A stretch of DNA of 49,462 nt from contig JABDDU010000010.1 of the NCBI GenBank assembly GCA_013287435.1, positions 1 through 49,462 on the forward strand. The letters run 5' to 3'. This stretch comes from Verrucomicrobiota bacterium. GTDB lineage: Bacteria; Pseudomonadota; Gammaproteobacteria; Coxiellales; Coxiellaceae. Positions within the stretch are counted from its first letter, which is position 1. Each line of letters begins with the position of its first letter. The notes beneath the pieces were generated by a model. It had not been told where the DNA came from. It made no database searches and saw only the letters and a list, made by a program, of their open reading frames with translations. Of the stretch, positions 27,883 through 35,204 are shown piece by piece. The position numbers and the translations under genes are program-made.

Positions 27883-28172
27883 AGCAAATAATATGGTTAG
27901 AAAGTGCTGCTAACGATGTTGCACGCTTGCGATCATTGATCGCGAAAAATAATCCGACTGCTGCTAAAAATGCAGCAGAAGCTATTAAAACAGTGGTAGA
28001 ACAATTAATACAAAATCCATCAATCGGAAAACCCGTGCCTGCTCTTTCGCCATATCGTGATTTATTAACACGATTTCGTGCTAGTGCTTACGTCATTCGT
28101 TATCGCTTGCATGATGATACAATCTATATTATTCACGTGCGTCATTATCGGGAGAATGAGTTTAAATCGTGA
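27879..28172 (+). CDS. ParE/RelE-superfamily toxin
   Basis: This 97-residue protein has the ParE pattern: IIWLESAANDVARLRSLIAKNNPTAAKNAAEAI, NPSIGKPVPALSPYRDLLTRFRASAYVIRYRLHDDTIYIIHVRHYREN. The R..A.YVIRYR and closing HVRH segment are the conserved strand pair of the family. ParE members poison DNA gyrase, while RelE members cleave mRNA on the ribosome; the two cannot be told apart with certainty here. The reading frame looks intact although the antitoxin gene in front is frameshifted, so either the shortened antitoxin still works or the toxin is no longer harmful. Confidence 0.82.
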   Translation: MKQIIWLESAANDVARLRSLIAKNNPTAAKNAAEAIKTVVEQLIQNPSIGKPVPALSPYRDLLTRFRASAYVIRYRLHDDTIYIIHVRHYRENEFKS

Positions 28173-28179
28173 TATATGA

Positions 28180-28556
28180 AAATATGATTATCCATTTATT
28201 ATTTATTTGAAAAACAAACCGATCGGTTATATTCATGCTGTGATTTATATGCATACCGAACACTATGCAAAAAACCAAAAGGTCTTTTTACACAAGAAAA
28301 ACCGTGTACTTTTTGCATTGATTTATTTATTGCTGACAGTAATTATCTTAAGAAAGGCTATGGCACACAAATTGTCAAACAATTTACACAAAAAATAATG
28401 AATGAATTCGATGCGAAAAAAATTTTGATTGATCCAGCAGCAAGTAATAAACGCGCGATTCGTTGCTATGAAAAAGCAGGATACGCAGTTGTAAAAAATG
28501 CACATGCTGGTGTGACTGAATGCACGATCATGCAATTTATTTCTGAAAATAAATAA
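28180..28556 (+). pseudogene. GNAT acetyltransferase pseudogene (AAC(6')-like)
   Basis: Two pieces of one GNAT lie in different frames. Piece 1 (from 28180, no start codon) reads YPFIIYLKNKPIGYIHAV, the central strands. Piece 2 (about 28317-28556) reads DLFIADSNYLKKGYGTQIVK, with the G-x-G acetyl-CoA loop, then KILIDPAASNKRAIRCYEKAGY to the end. The N-terminus is missing, the segment between the pieces is scrambled and at least one frameshift is required. The pattern is closest to aminoglycoside 6'-N-acetyltransferase-like GNATs. It begins eight bases after the toxin stop. Confidence 0.7.
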
Positions 28557-28631
28557 TAAGTACTGTATTCTCCTAAATTATAAAATCAATTATAATTTCC
28601 GATCATTCAATAGAATAGGCAGATTACATTC

Positions 28632-29121
28632 ATGAAAAATCAACCTGAGATGATTAACCAAACTATTATATATCAAACAAAAAACGGCGAAATTACGCTT
28701 AAGCAAAATGCGCAGGCTGACTCCGTGGGCTAACCAAGCTCAAATCGCTGACATTTTTGAAGCTGAACGTTCTGTTATCACAAAACACATTCGTAATATC
28801 TTAAAAGACAGGGAATTGAGCTCAAATTCAGTATGTGCAAAAATGGCACATACTGCAGAAGATGGCAAAACCTATCAAGTACAATTTTATAGTTTAGATG
28901 TAATATTGGCCGTTGGTTATCGAACCAATTCCAAAAAAGCGATTGCATTCCGGCAATGGGCAACACAAACTTTAAAAAATCATATCCAAAAAGGATACAC
29001 TATCAATCGTCATCGCATTAAAACAAATTACGATGAATTTTTAAAATCTGTAAATGATGTTAAAAAATTATTGCCTGATGGATATGTAAATGAAAACAAT
29101 TTTATGCTACGGCGATTCTAA
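28632..29121 (+). pseudogene. RhuM-family protein gene, frameshifted and C-terminally truncated
   Basis: ATG 28632 gives IIYQTKNGEITLK, the usual RhuM opening, then shifts frame around 28719-28731. The second frame gives WANQAQIADIFEAERSVITKHIRNIL, KTYQVQFYSLDVILAVGYRTNS and AIAFRQWATQTLKNHIQKGYTIN, the conserved RhuM core with a helix-turn-helix-like segment. The end, VNDVKKLLPDGYVNEN, is cut where SGNH-hydrolase sequence begins. The intact family has about 300 or more residues and is found near mobile elements and toxin-antitoxin or Fic genes. The function is not settled even for intact members. Confidence 0.7.
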
Positions 29122-29302
29122 TGTGCGCGGTGTGATTCCAGAATCCATCCGTGGCAATTTAGTCAAAGTGTGTGATAAAAATAAACACGCGAAATCACAA
29201 ACATTTAAGCAGAACCGATTTAAACCAAGCTATCAATGGATCATCATGATCAGTTTCTTTATACAATATTTCGGTTTTCATTTCCGGCGATTTCCACGGT
29301 AA
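29090..29302 (+). pseudogene. SGNH/GDSL hydrolase N-terminal stub
   Basis: The open frame begins MKTILCYGDSNVRG, an unmistakable block I of SGNH hydrolases, with the nucleophile Ser in GDSN. After about 20 codons the similarity ends, and the remainder overlaps the 3' end of the LysR gene on the other strand. It joins directly to the broken RhuM gene, which marks a deletion or rearrangement junction. A second piece of the same type of enzyme, lacking block I, lies at 2674-3114. Confidence 0.6.
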
Positions 29303-30100
29303 TTCGAATATTTTTAGTGGATACAACGTTTGCAAAAATTTGGATTGCCTTTTCGTGATAACAGTAATCAATGATTCAAGTGATATCAACCGTGCCGCCA
29401 ATATAATATCGGTAACAATCATCCGTGATTTTCGATTAACACCATGCGATAGTAAAAATGGTTCGCTATAGGATTGTGTATAATCATGCAAATAAGAACC
29501 AATCACATGTTCATATTCATTTAAATCTTTTTTGGTAATTTTATTTTTTTTATTAAGTACCTTATTGCCAGATAGGCAAATGAGATGATCAGAATAAAAA
29601 TATTCTCTGTTGTATCCTTTTGGAATATTTTTAAAAACGCCAATAATAAAATCAAACTGACTGATGTCTTTATATGATAATTCAGTTAAATCAGTAATGC
29701 TGGTTTCTCTTACCTTTACCAATGGTGCATTTTTCTTTAAATAGTTATACAGTTTTGGAAAAATTAATTGGCTGACATGGCTGTGCAGCGCAACATGAAA
29801 AGTGTGGTTTAATTTCTCAGGTACAATTTTATTCGTATTCATACCAATTAAATTTTCGCCCTGCTTTAACCACTGATCAAGTTGAGGTTTGAGAGATTTT
29901 GCTTTATGTGTCAGGTTAAGTAACCCAGCATTCCCTTTTATGAACAGCGGGTCATTAAAAAGTAATCGCAATTGTTTCAAGGAAGCGCTAACTGCAGGCT
30001 GTGAAATAAATAATTCTCGACTGGCTACTGTGAGATTACGTCTTTGTAAAAGCACATGAAGTGTTTTCAGTAAATTTAAATTGATCGCTCGTAAATTCAT
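29195..30100 (-). CDS. LysR-family transcriptional regulator
   Basis: This 301-residue regulator has the N-terminal HTH LNLLKTLHVLLQRRNLTVASRELFISQPAVSASLKQLRLLF and a substrate-binding domain from about residue 90 (FHVALHSHVSQLIFPKLYNYL). It belongs to the NodD/SyrM-like branch (opening NLRAINLNLLKTL), like the regulator at 11066-12028. It is divergent from the RCC1-like gene, with 114 bases between the start codons and a TATAGTTAACTATA palindrome there. That makes it the natural candidate to regulate the RCC1-like gene and itself. Confidence 0.87.
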   Translation of the reverse strand: MNLRAINLNLLKTLHVLLQRRNLTVASRELFISQPAVSASLKQLRLLFNDPLFIKGNAGLLNLTHKAKSLKPQLDQWLKQGENLIGMNTNKIVPEKLNHTFHVALHSHVSQLIFPKLYNYLKKNAPLVKVRETSITDLTELSYKDISQFDFIIGVFKNIPKGYNREYFYSDHLICLSGNKVLNKKNKITKKDLNEYEHVIGSYLHDYTQSYSEPFLLSHGVNRKSRMIVTDIILAARLISLESLITVITKRQSKFLQTLYPLKIFELPWKSPEMKTEILYKETDHDDPLIAWFKSVLLKCL

Positions 30101-30129
30101 GTGAATTCTCCATAATCATAACTTAATAT

Positions 30130-30143
30130 TATAGTTAACTATA
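30130..30143. promoter_or_regulatory. 14-bp palindrome in LysR / RCC1-like divergent promoter
   Basis: TATAGTTAACTATA is a perfect palindrome centred between the two divergent genes, and it contains the T-N11-A spacing typical of LysR boxes. CTTAATATT directly precedes it (30122-30130). A close relative of the core appears upstream of the ankyrin gene at 34972-34988. Confidence 0.5.
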
Positions 30144-30214
30144 AAAACAATCAATTTTATTTATTGTATAACACTTGATAAAATTACACCTATATAAAAA
30201 AATCAGGTGAAATC

Positions 30215-31588
30215 ATGAGAAAAATAGTCGATAAATCAGTAGGCTGGTGTTCACAGTGCGGCGGCTTGATCAAAAGTGATGTACAGTGCAATTGTGAAAT
30301 GATGCGTGATAAAGTTGATTTCAACCGCAAAATACCATTAAAAACAGACCATCAGTACGGTGGTGCATTTTATCAAGCATTTATAAATATTGCTCGCCAA
30401 TTTATGGATATTCGCTCACATCTTGTTCTTCTGGCAACCTGCAAACACTTTTACGACTTATATCACGATCATCGAGAATTATCTCGAACCAGTACACAAT
30501 TTGCTTTTGCGCAACCTGTGAATAGGGAATTTAAAGATGCGGTGTGTTGGCATGAAAATCCTGTGATCACCGTAACATCTGATGGCACAATTTTTAAATT
30601 AGAAAATCGCGTTCTTAAAAAAACCGTTTTTAAAGAATTAGTAGAAAATCCAGAACTGCTGAATGAAAAAATATATCCAGCCTTTCAAAAAACATATCCG
30701 GGTTTTCAAATAGTGAAATTACCAGATGGACTGCAAGGAAAAATTAAAGGATTTTTTATTTCCTATGAATATTTTGCAGTTTGGACAGCAGACAATCAAT
30801 TATATTTTCGCAAAAAACGTGCTTATCCAGGTGTGGATTATGATGATTGTCGTATTACTCATTCGCTCGTGAATAAAATAGTAAAAATTATTCCAGGTAC
30901 AAAAAATCCGATTATTATTGCCGATGGATTATATGAATTTGATTTTTCAGATGTAATACCTATTACCAAATATACTGGATTTTATAAAAATGCTATTGAC
31001 GTAGTTTTTTACCATTCTGCGGTCTTACTTTTGACGAATGATGGAAAAATATTCGTCGAAGGGATAATTAAATCAGATTCCAAAAGTCCACATTTGCCAG
31101 ACGGTGAATATAAAACACCAACGCCTATGTTTACCGCAATAACTGACAAAATTATCGGTATTGCAAAACAGGATGATTTAATGGTTGCTTGGACTGAGAA
31201 AAAAGTTTTTGCAACTGACGAAAATTTTAAACATCTTGCAATGCCAGAGATATCAGGGAAAATTATTCAGTTAAAAATAGCTAAGCAGCATATATTAGTG
31301 CTCACTGATCAAGGTGAGGTTTACTCTGCAGGCTCCAATGATTCATGGCAGTTGGGCAGAAAAATTCAATTTTTTAACGGATTTAAAGGTGATTTTGATC
31401 CAACGTTCAAAAAAGTAGATTTACCTAATACCATCGTTTCAATTGCAGCCGGCGGTTATGGAGAATCCTTTTTTATGAGTTATGATGGGAGAGTATTTAT
31501 GTGTGGGTCTTATGATCGCCATATTTCAGTAGCAGAACGTTTAAATGATGCGTTGAGTTCTTCGAATGATGCCTATCCATACGTATAA
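30215..31588 (+). CDS. RCC1-like propeller protein with Cys-tag and F-box-like segment, candidate effector
   Basis: This is a 457-residue protein of eukaryotic style. Residues 12-27 form a tight Cys motif (C12, C15, C25, C27; C-x2-C-x9-C-x-C) that may bind zinc. About 53-90 (FINIARQFMDIR...LLATCKHFYDLYHD) resembles an F-box helix bundle. The rest forms RCC1-type blades, clearest at ILVLTDQGEVYSAGSNDSWQLGRK and TIVSIAAGGYGESFFMSYDGRVFMCGSYD. Legionella RCC1 effectors such as LegG1 act on host small GTPases, and F-box effectors recruit host ubiquitin ligases. Secretion is not shown by the sequence. An AGGTGA site supports the start. Confidence 0.72.
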   Translation: MRKIVDKSVGWCSQCGGLIKSDVQCNCEMMRDKVDFNRKIPLKTDHQYGGAFYQAFINIARQFMDIRSHLVLLATCKHFYDLYHDHRELSRTSTQFAFAQPVNREFKDAVCWHENPVITVTSDGTIFKLENRVLKKTVFKELVENPELLNEKIYPAFQKTYPGFQIVKLPDGLQGKIKGFFISYEYFAVWTADNQLYFRKKRAYPGVDYDDCRITHSLVNKIVKIIPGTKNPIIIADGLYEFDFSDVIPITKYTGFYKNAIDVVFYHSAVLLLTNDGKIFVEGIIKSDSKSPHLPDGEYKTPTPMFTAITDKIIGIAKQDDLMVAWTEKKVFATDENFKHLAMPEISGKIIQLKIAKQHILVLTDQGEVYSAGSNDSWQLGRKIQFFNGFKGDFDPTFKKVDLPNTIVSIAAGGYGESFFMSYDGRVFMCGSYDRHISVAERLNDALSSSNDAYPYV

Positions 31589-31602
31589 ACATTGGAAATA
31601 AG

Positions 31603-32793
31603 ATGGATTCACACTTTCGCCTTACCGGTAAAAAACCGCATATCATTTCATTGATGCTGCTCAGCGCCTTTGCATCAATGGGTGCGGTATTGATGATGCC
31701 GGCACTTCCTGAAATATCAGCGCATTTTAAAATTCATACCAGTACGACGCAATTGGCCGTCACCTGTTTTTTGTTGGGTTATGCGGTCGGTCAATTAATT
31801 TATGGGCCGCTTGCCAATCGATATGGTAGAAAATACGCAATTTATGTGGGTATTATTGTTGCAACCGTAGGTTCAATTTTTAGTATTGTTTCTTCACCAC
31901 TGGAATCTTTTAATCTAATGGTGCTCGGAAGATTTTTGGAAGCTGCAGGTGCGAGTGCGGGTTTGGCAGTCAGCGTTGCGATGATCAATGATTTTTATTT
32001 TGAGGCTGATGCCAGACGCATGATGGGATTATTAATGTTAGCGTTTGCCATTATTCCAGGTGTTGCGATTGCAATCGGTGGAGCACTCGTGCAATTTTTA
32101 CATTGGCAATCCTGTTTTTATTTTTTGTTGTTATATGGATTACTATTAATTTATCCAACGTCACGATTGCCGGAAACCAATTTAGCGCTTGATTTTAACG
32201 CATTAAAATATCATCACCTACTTCACAATTATTGGAAACATTTTAAAATTAAAAAATTAATGGGATTTTCATTAATTGCTGGATTTTCTGGTGCGTGTGT
32301 TTATGTCTTTGGTGCGGAAGGTCCGTTTATTGGTATTCACTTATTGCATATTCACCCTGCAATTTACGGTATTTTAGCGTTAACACCATATTTTGGCACG
32401 TTAGCTGGTAGTTTAATGGTCGTGCGATTATCAAAAATAAATCCATTATCAGTGATAAAAATTGCATTTTTGTTTGAGATAACTGCGTCCATTGTGATGT
32501 TTATTCTTTTTAGTTTTCATTTAATTTCTTTAATGACAATGTTAATTCCGATGGGATTTTTTTGTATTGGTCATCCTATCATTGGCGCAACCACCATTTC
32601 ATTATCCATGCAGCAAACGAATGATAAATCCAATGGCTCAGCCATTATTAATTTTTTATCTATTTGTATTCCGGTATTAATGACGTTGTTACTCAGCATC
32701 ATGCACTCACAAAATGCAATTGTATTGCCGATTATTTTTTTAATTGCATTGGTGTTGATGGCGGGAACTTTTTTGTGGTGTGCGAATCGGTAA
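31603..32793 (+). CDS. MFS transporter, Bcr/CflA-like
   Basis: This 396-residue carrier has MGAVLMMPALPEISAHF in helix 1, GPLANRYGRKYAIYVG in loop 2-3, RFLEAAGASAGLAVSVAMI in helix 4 and IPGVAIAIGGALVQFLHW in helix 5, the DHA1 Bcr/CflA pattern. About twelve helices are visible. It follows the RCC1-like gene by 14 bases and could be transcribed with it, although no functional link is obvious. Efflux of a small molecule by proton antiport is expected. Confidence 0.82.
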   Translation: MDSHFRLTGKKPHIISLMLLSAFASMGAVLMMPALPEISAHFKIHTSTTQLAVTCFLLGYAVGQLIYGPLANRYGRKYAIYVGIIVATVGSIFSIVSSPLESFNLMVLGRFLEAAGASAGLAVSVAMINDFYFEADARRMMGLLMLAFAIIPGVAIAIGGALVQFLHWQSCFYFLLLYGLLLIYPTSRLPETNLALDFNALKYHHLLHNYWKHFKIKKLMGFSLIAGFSGACVYVFGAEGPFIGIHLLHIHPAIYGILALTPYFGTLAGSLMVVRLSKINPLSVIKIAFLFEITASIVMFILFSFHLISLMTMLIPMGFFCIGHPIIGATTISLSMQQTNDKSNGSAIINFLSICIPVLMTLLLSIMHSQNAIVLPIIFLIALVLMAGTFLWCANR

Positions 32794-32797
32794 TACG

Positions 32798-32858
32798 ATA
32801 TGTCGATCAAATCGACATATCCCAAAAACATGTCGATTTTTTTCAATTTTTTCGACAT
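32798..32858. repeat. Two inverted repeats built from TGTCGA half-sites
   Basis: ATATGTCGAT (32798-32807) pairs perfectly with ATCGACATAT (32811-32820) around CAA. Ten bases on, ATGTCGA (32830-32836) pairs with TCGACAT (32852-32858) around a T-rich loop. The pair lies between two convergent genes, so termination is the simplest role. A protein-binding site or REP-like element is the alternative. Confidence 0.6.
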
Positions 32859-33058
32859 CAGTACATTTCAATCATACAGCATTTACTAATTTGCTATCAT
32901 TTAAGAACACTAATGACGCATAATTCACATAAAGCTGGAGGCTGAAAAAAAGAAAATAAATTTCCAGCAATATGGACTGATTTTTTTGCTCTAGCAAATC
33001 TGTTTGCAAACCAAATTTTCGCGACTCATTATGTTGCATAGCAATTATCACCAATGTT

Positions 33059-34933
33059 TTATTTACCTGGTTTTGGTTTAGAATCATGCGACTCAACAGT
33101 TTTTGATTCCGCTCGTTGTTGTGTTGTATGTTGCGAAGTAAATCCGCCTGTTTTTGTGAGTGCGCTGCGGCTTACGACGTCTCGATTTTTATCTACGTTT
33201 GATGTAGTTTGCGCAATATTATCCATCATCGATTCAAATGGTTTGTCTACAGCACTTACTTTTGTCGCTTGTAATTTTTCATGCATTAGTTCTATTAATT
33301 TTTCACCTCCCTGTATCATTTCTTTGCTGCCATGCTTCATTGCTATTGCATATGGAGTCTTACCTTTCTGATCTGCAAGTTCGACATTTGCGTCGCCATC
33401 TAATAATTTTTTAATAAGATTAAGTGGCTCATCTCGATAAATATAAAAATTTTGTACTGCGTAATGCATCGCAGTCATACCAAATTCATCAACGCTATTA
33501 ACACTAATACCTTTCGATCTTAATAAATCAATTAAGCTATCATTACTTGGTGTAGCAATAAGCACTTTTCCGCAAGCCACCATGACTAATTCCAACAATT
33601 TTTTATTAGCCAATATTTCATCGAGTAATTCATCATGACCTTCAAACACCGAACCTTTTACCACAGAACCATTCTCTGCAAAATCTTTCAAACCTAAAGC
33701 GATTTTTAATATATCCCTGTGATCAGCTTTATCTCCTTTCGCTAATATTTTTTGCACAAGTTGTATATAAGCATCTTTTTCTTTTGTTAATATTTTATTT
33801 TCATTGATTACTAAAAACGTCGCTTCTTTTGTTTCTGATTTCTCACTCAGAAAATTAGGAATTATTTTCAAATCATCCATTTTAATAATATTAGGGTTTT
33901 CACTGATAATTTGTAAAATTCTTTTTTTGCCATTAAAGCTATGCGTTGAATTTTCTAAAATTTTCGCTGCATAATTTAGCGTATTAATTTTTAATTCTTT
34001 GGCTGTTTGCGTTGACGAAAATTTTGATTTTTTGATAACAACTTGATAATCAGAAATGTCATCATTCATTGTAAATTTGTTATAAAAAACGACTGTATTC
34101 CCAGCCTTCCAAACATTGCCACCCATCGACATAATAGGTGTATTTACGCCACCTGGTGCTCTTGTACCAGTCGCTACTGCAGCATCGTTATAACTTTGAT
34201 CCCAAGGCCCGGTTCCAGAAAAAGTAATATCCCGATGAGATTCAGACAATCTTTCTAAAAATGTTTTTTGATGATCCCATAAACTTTTTCCCAAAAAAAG
34301 ATTATCCGAATTACAGACTTCTAATGTAATAAAAAGCTCACCTGGTTTTGGATGAATAACCTCTCGTAGATCATTTATTATTTTATCAAAATTATCATTA
34401 TGTATTTGTTCACTGGGATCAGTAGGAATGCCTGGAAATTCTAGATGATGTTTGTATTTTTCTCTTTTTGGATGATCACCACCCACCCCATATCGATCAT
34501 CACCACCATGTCCTTCGATAAATACTTTGGGGTTATTATGAAATATATCTTCTCTATCATCAGCATCAGTTTGTAACGCTTGTTGCAATTCCACTAAGCT
34601 TGAATACGTTTGAATTTCATTTGTTGGCTTATGACGATCTTCATACAAATAATATCTCATTTGCGAATCATCTGGCTGATCTAAATCTCGATAAAAACCA
34701 ATAGACAAATATAATTCAAAACGTTCTTTCATCCTGTTATTTTCAGCTGGTCTTGGATCATCGCTATCAGCTAAAGGTCCTAAAAATGGATTGAAATCCA
34801 TCATTTCAATAGCTGATTTTTTATGCGTAGATTCACTGTCACCACTTCCTGCGGAACCAGCAGCACTCCCAAGAGGACAAATACAGCTTGCTTTATCATT
34901 ACCGCATTTTGGACAGGCTGTAGGACTTCGCAT
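33059..34933 (-). CDS. Ankyrin-repeat protein with clan CD cysteine protease-like domain and N-terminal Cys-tag
   Basis: This is a protein of about 624 residues. It has an N-terminal Cys motif (C7, C10, C17, C19; C-x2-C-x6-C-x-C), then a disordered Gly/Ser stretch. A central domain has KVFIEGHGG (His142) and LFITLEVCNSDN (Cys207), each after a hydrophobic strand, the His/Cys dyad order of clan CD peptidases (caspase, C11, C80 types). A helical region follows, then two clear ankyrin repeats at about 462-542 (DEFGMTAMHYAV, DQKGKTPYAIAMKHG), and a polar tail. The start is set at 34933 because GAGG lies five bases upstream; ATG 34957 is less supported. A secreted role in a eukaryotic host is inferred from the architecture. 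Confidence 0.72.
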   Translation of the reverse strand: MRSPTACPKCGNDKASCICPLGSAAGSAGSGDSESTHKKSAIEMMDFNPFLGPLADSDDPRPAENNRMKERFELYLSIGFYRDLDQPDDSQMRYYLYEDRHKPTNEIQTYSSLVELQQALQTDADDREDIFHNNPKVFIEGHGGDDRYGVGGDHPKREKYKHHLEFPGIPTDPSEQIHNDNFDKIINDLREVIHPKPGELFITLEVCNSDNLFLGKSLWDHQKTFLERLSESHRDITFSGTGPWDQSYNDAAVATGTRAPGGVNTPIMSMGGNVWKAGNTVVFYNKFTMNDDISDYQVVIKKSKFSSTQTAKELKINTLNYAAKILENSTHSFNGKKRILQIISENPNIIKMDDLKIIPNFLSEKSETKEATFLVINENKILTKEKDAYIQLVQKILAKGDKADHRDILKIALGLKDFAENGSVVKGSVFEGHDELLDEILANKKLLELVMVACGKVLIATPSNDSLIDLLRSKGISVNSVDEFGMTAMHYAVQNFYIYRDEPLNLIKKLLDGDANVELADQKGKTPYAIAMKHGSKEMIQGGEKLIELMHEKLQATKVSAVDKPFESMMDNIAQTTSNVDKNRDVVSRSALTKTGGFTSQHTTQQRAESKTVESHDSKPKPGK

Positions 34934-34971
34934 TATTACCTCGTTCTCAGTAACCATTTTTTATGGCTTTA

Positions 34972-34988
34972 ATTATAGGTTAACTATA
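34972..34988 (-). promoter_or_regulatory. TAGTTAACC-TATAAT element upstream of the ankyrin gene
   Basis: Read on the minus strand, this is TAGTTAACCTATAAT, with TATAAT as a likely -10 box about 39 bases before the chosen start. TTAATA lies just upstream. The same string, with one base less (TAGTTAACTATAA), faces the RCC1-like gene at 30131-30145. Confidence 0.45.
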
Positions 34989-35003
34989 TTAATACAAAAT
35001 TAA

Positions 35004-35035
35004 AAACAGTATGCTATATTTAAAACATACTGTTT
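35004..35035. promoter_or_regulatory. Inverted repeat, possible operator
   Basis: AAACAGTATG (35004-35013) and CATACTGTTT (35026-35035) are perfect inverted 10-mers with a 12-base spacer. They lie in the divergent region between the ankyrin and Fic genes. The size and spacing suit a dimeric regulator. Confidence 0.5.
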
Positions 35036-35110
35036 CTTATATTTTAACAATAATGTGAAACTCAATATATATCATGATGTTACTAACAACGTTTTTGATA
35101 CCAATATCAA

Positions 35111-35167
35111 ACAAGTAGGCATTAATCGATTGAAAGTAGGTAACAACTGATATAATATTACCTACTT
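35111..35167 (+). promoter_or_regulatory. Fic promoter with embedded inverted-repeat operator
   Basis: AAGTAGGTAA (35134-35143) and TTACCTACTT (35158-35167) form a perfect inverted pair with 14 bases between them, and the TATAAT -10 box (35151-35156) lies inside that gap. A -35-like TTGAAA occurs at 35130-35135. A third AAGTAGG half-site lies 22 bases upstream at 35112-35118. Binding here would block RNA polymerase. The Fic protein's C-terminal winged helix or the downstream LysR protein are candidate repressors. Confidence 0.55.
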
Positions 35168-35204
35168 GTTGAGCCACATTACCCACTTAAATTTAAGGAA
35201 CGCC

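Noticed and set aside
28323-28535. Minus-strand 70-codon ORF over the GNAT pseudogene
   Set aside because: It is the complement of a clearly GNAT-like frame and has no domain or ribosome site.
30122-30138. Full PmrA box upstream of the RCC1-like gene
   Set aside because: One half-site (CTTAATATT) fits, but the second TTAA is 12 bases on instead of the expected 11 and its flanks do not match. Only the shared-element finding is kept.
32571-33096. Short ORFs over and after the end of the MFS gene (32571-32858 minus, 32664-32945 plus, 32872-33096 minus)
   Set aside because: They overlap the MFS 3' end or the inverted repeats, show biased composition without domains, and have no ribosome sites.
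35166-35204. TTG start extending the Fic protein by 13 residues
   Set aside because: It falls inside the operator arm, and ATG 35205 has a good Shine-Dalgarno site.
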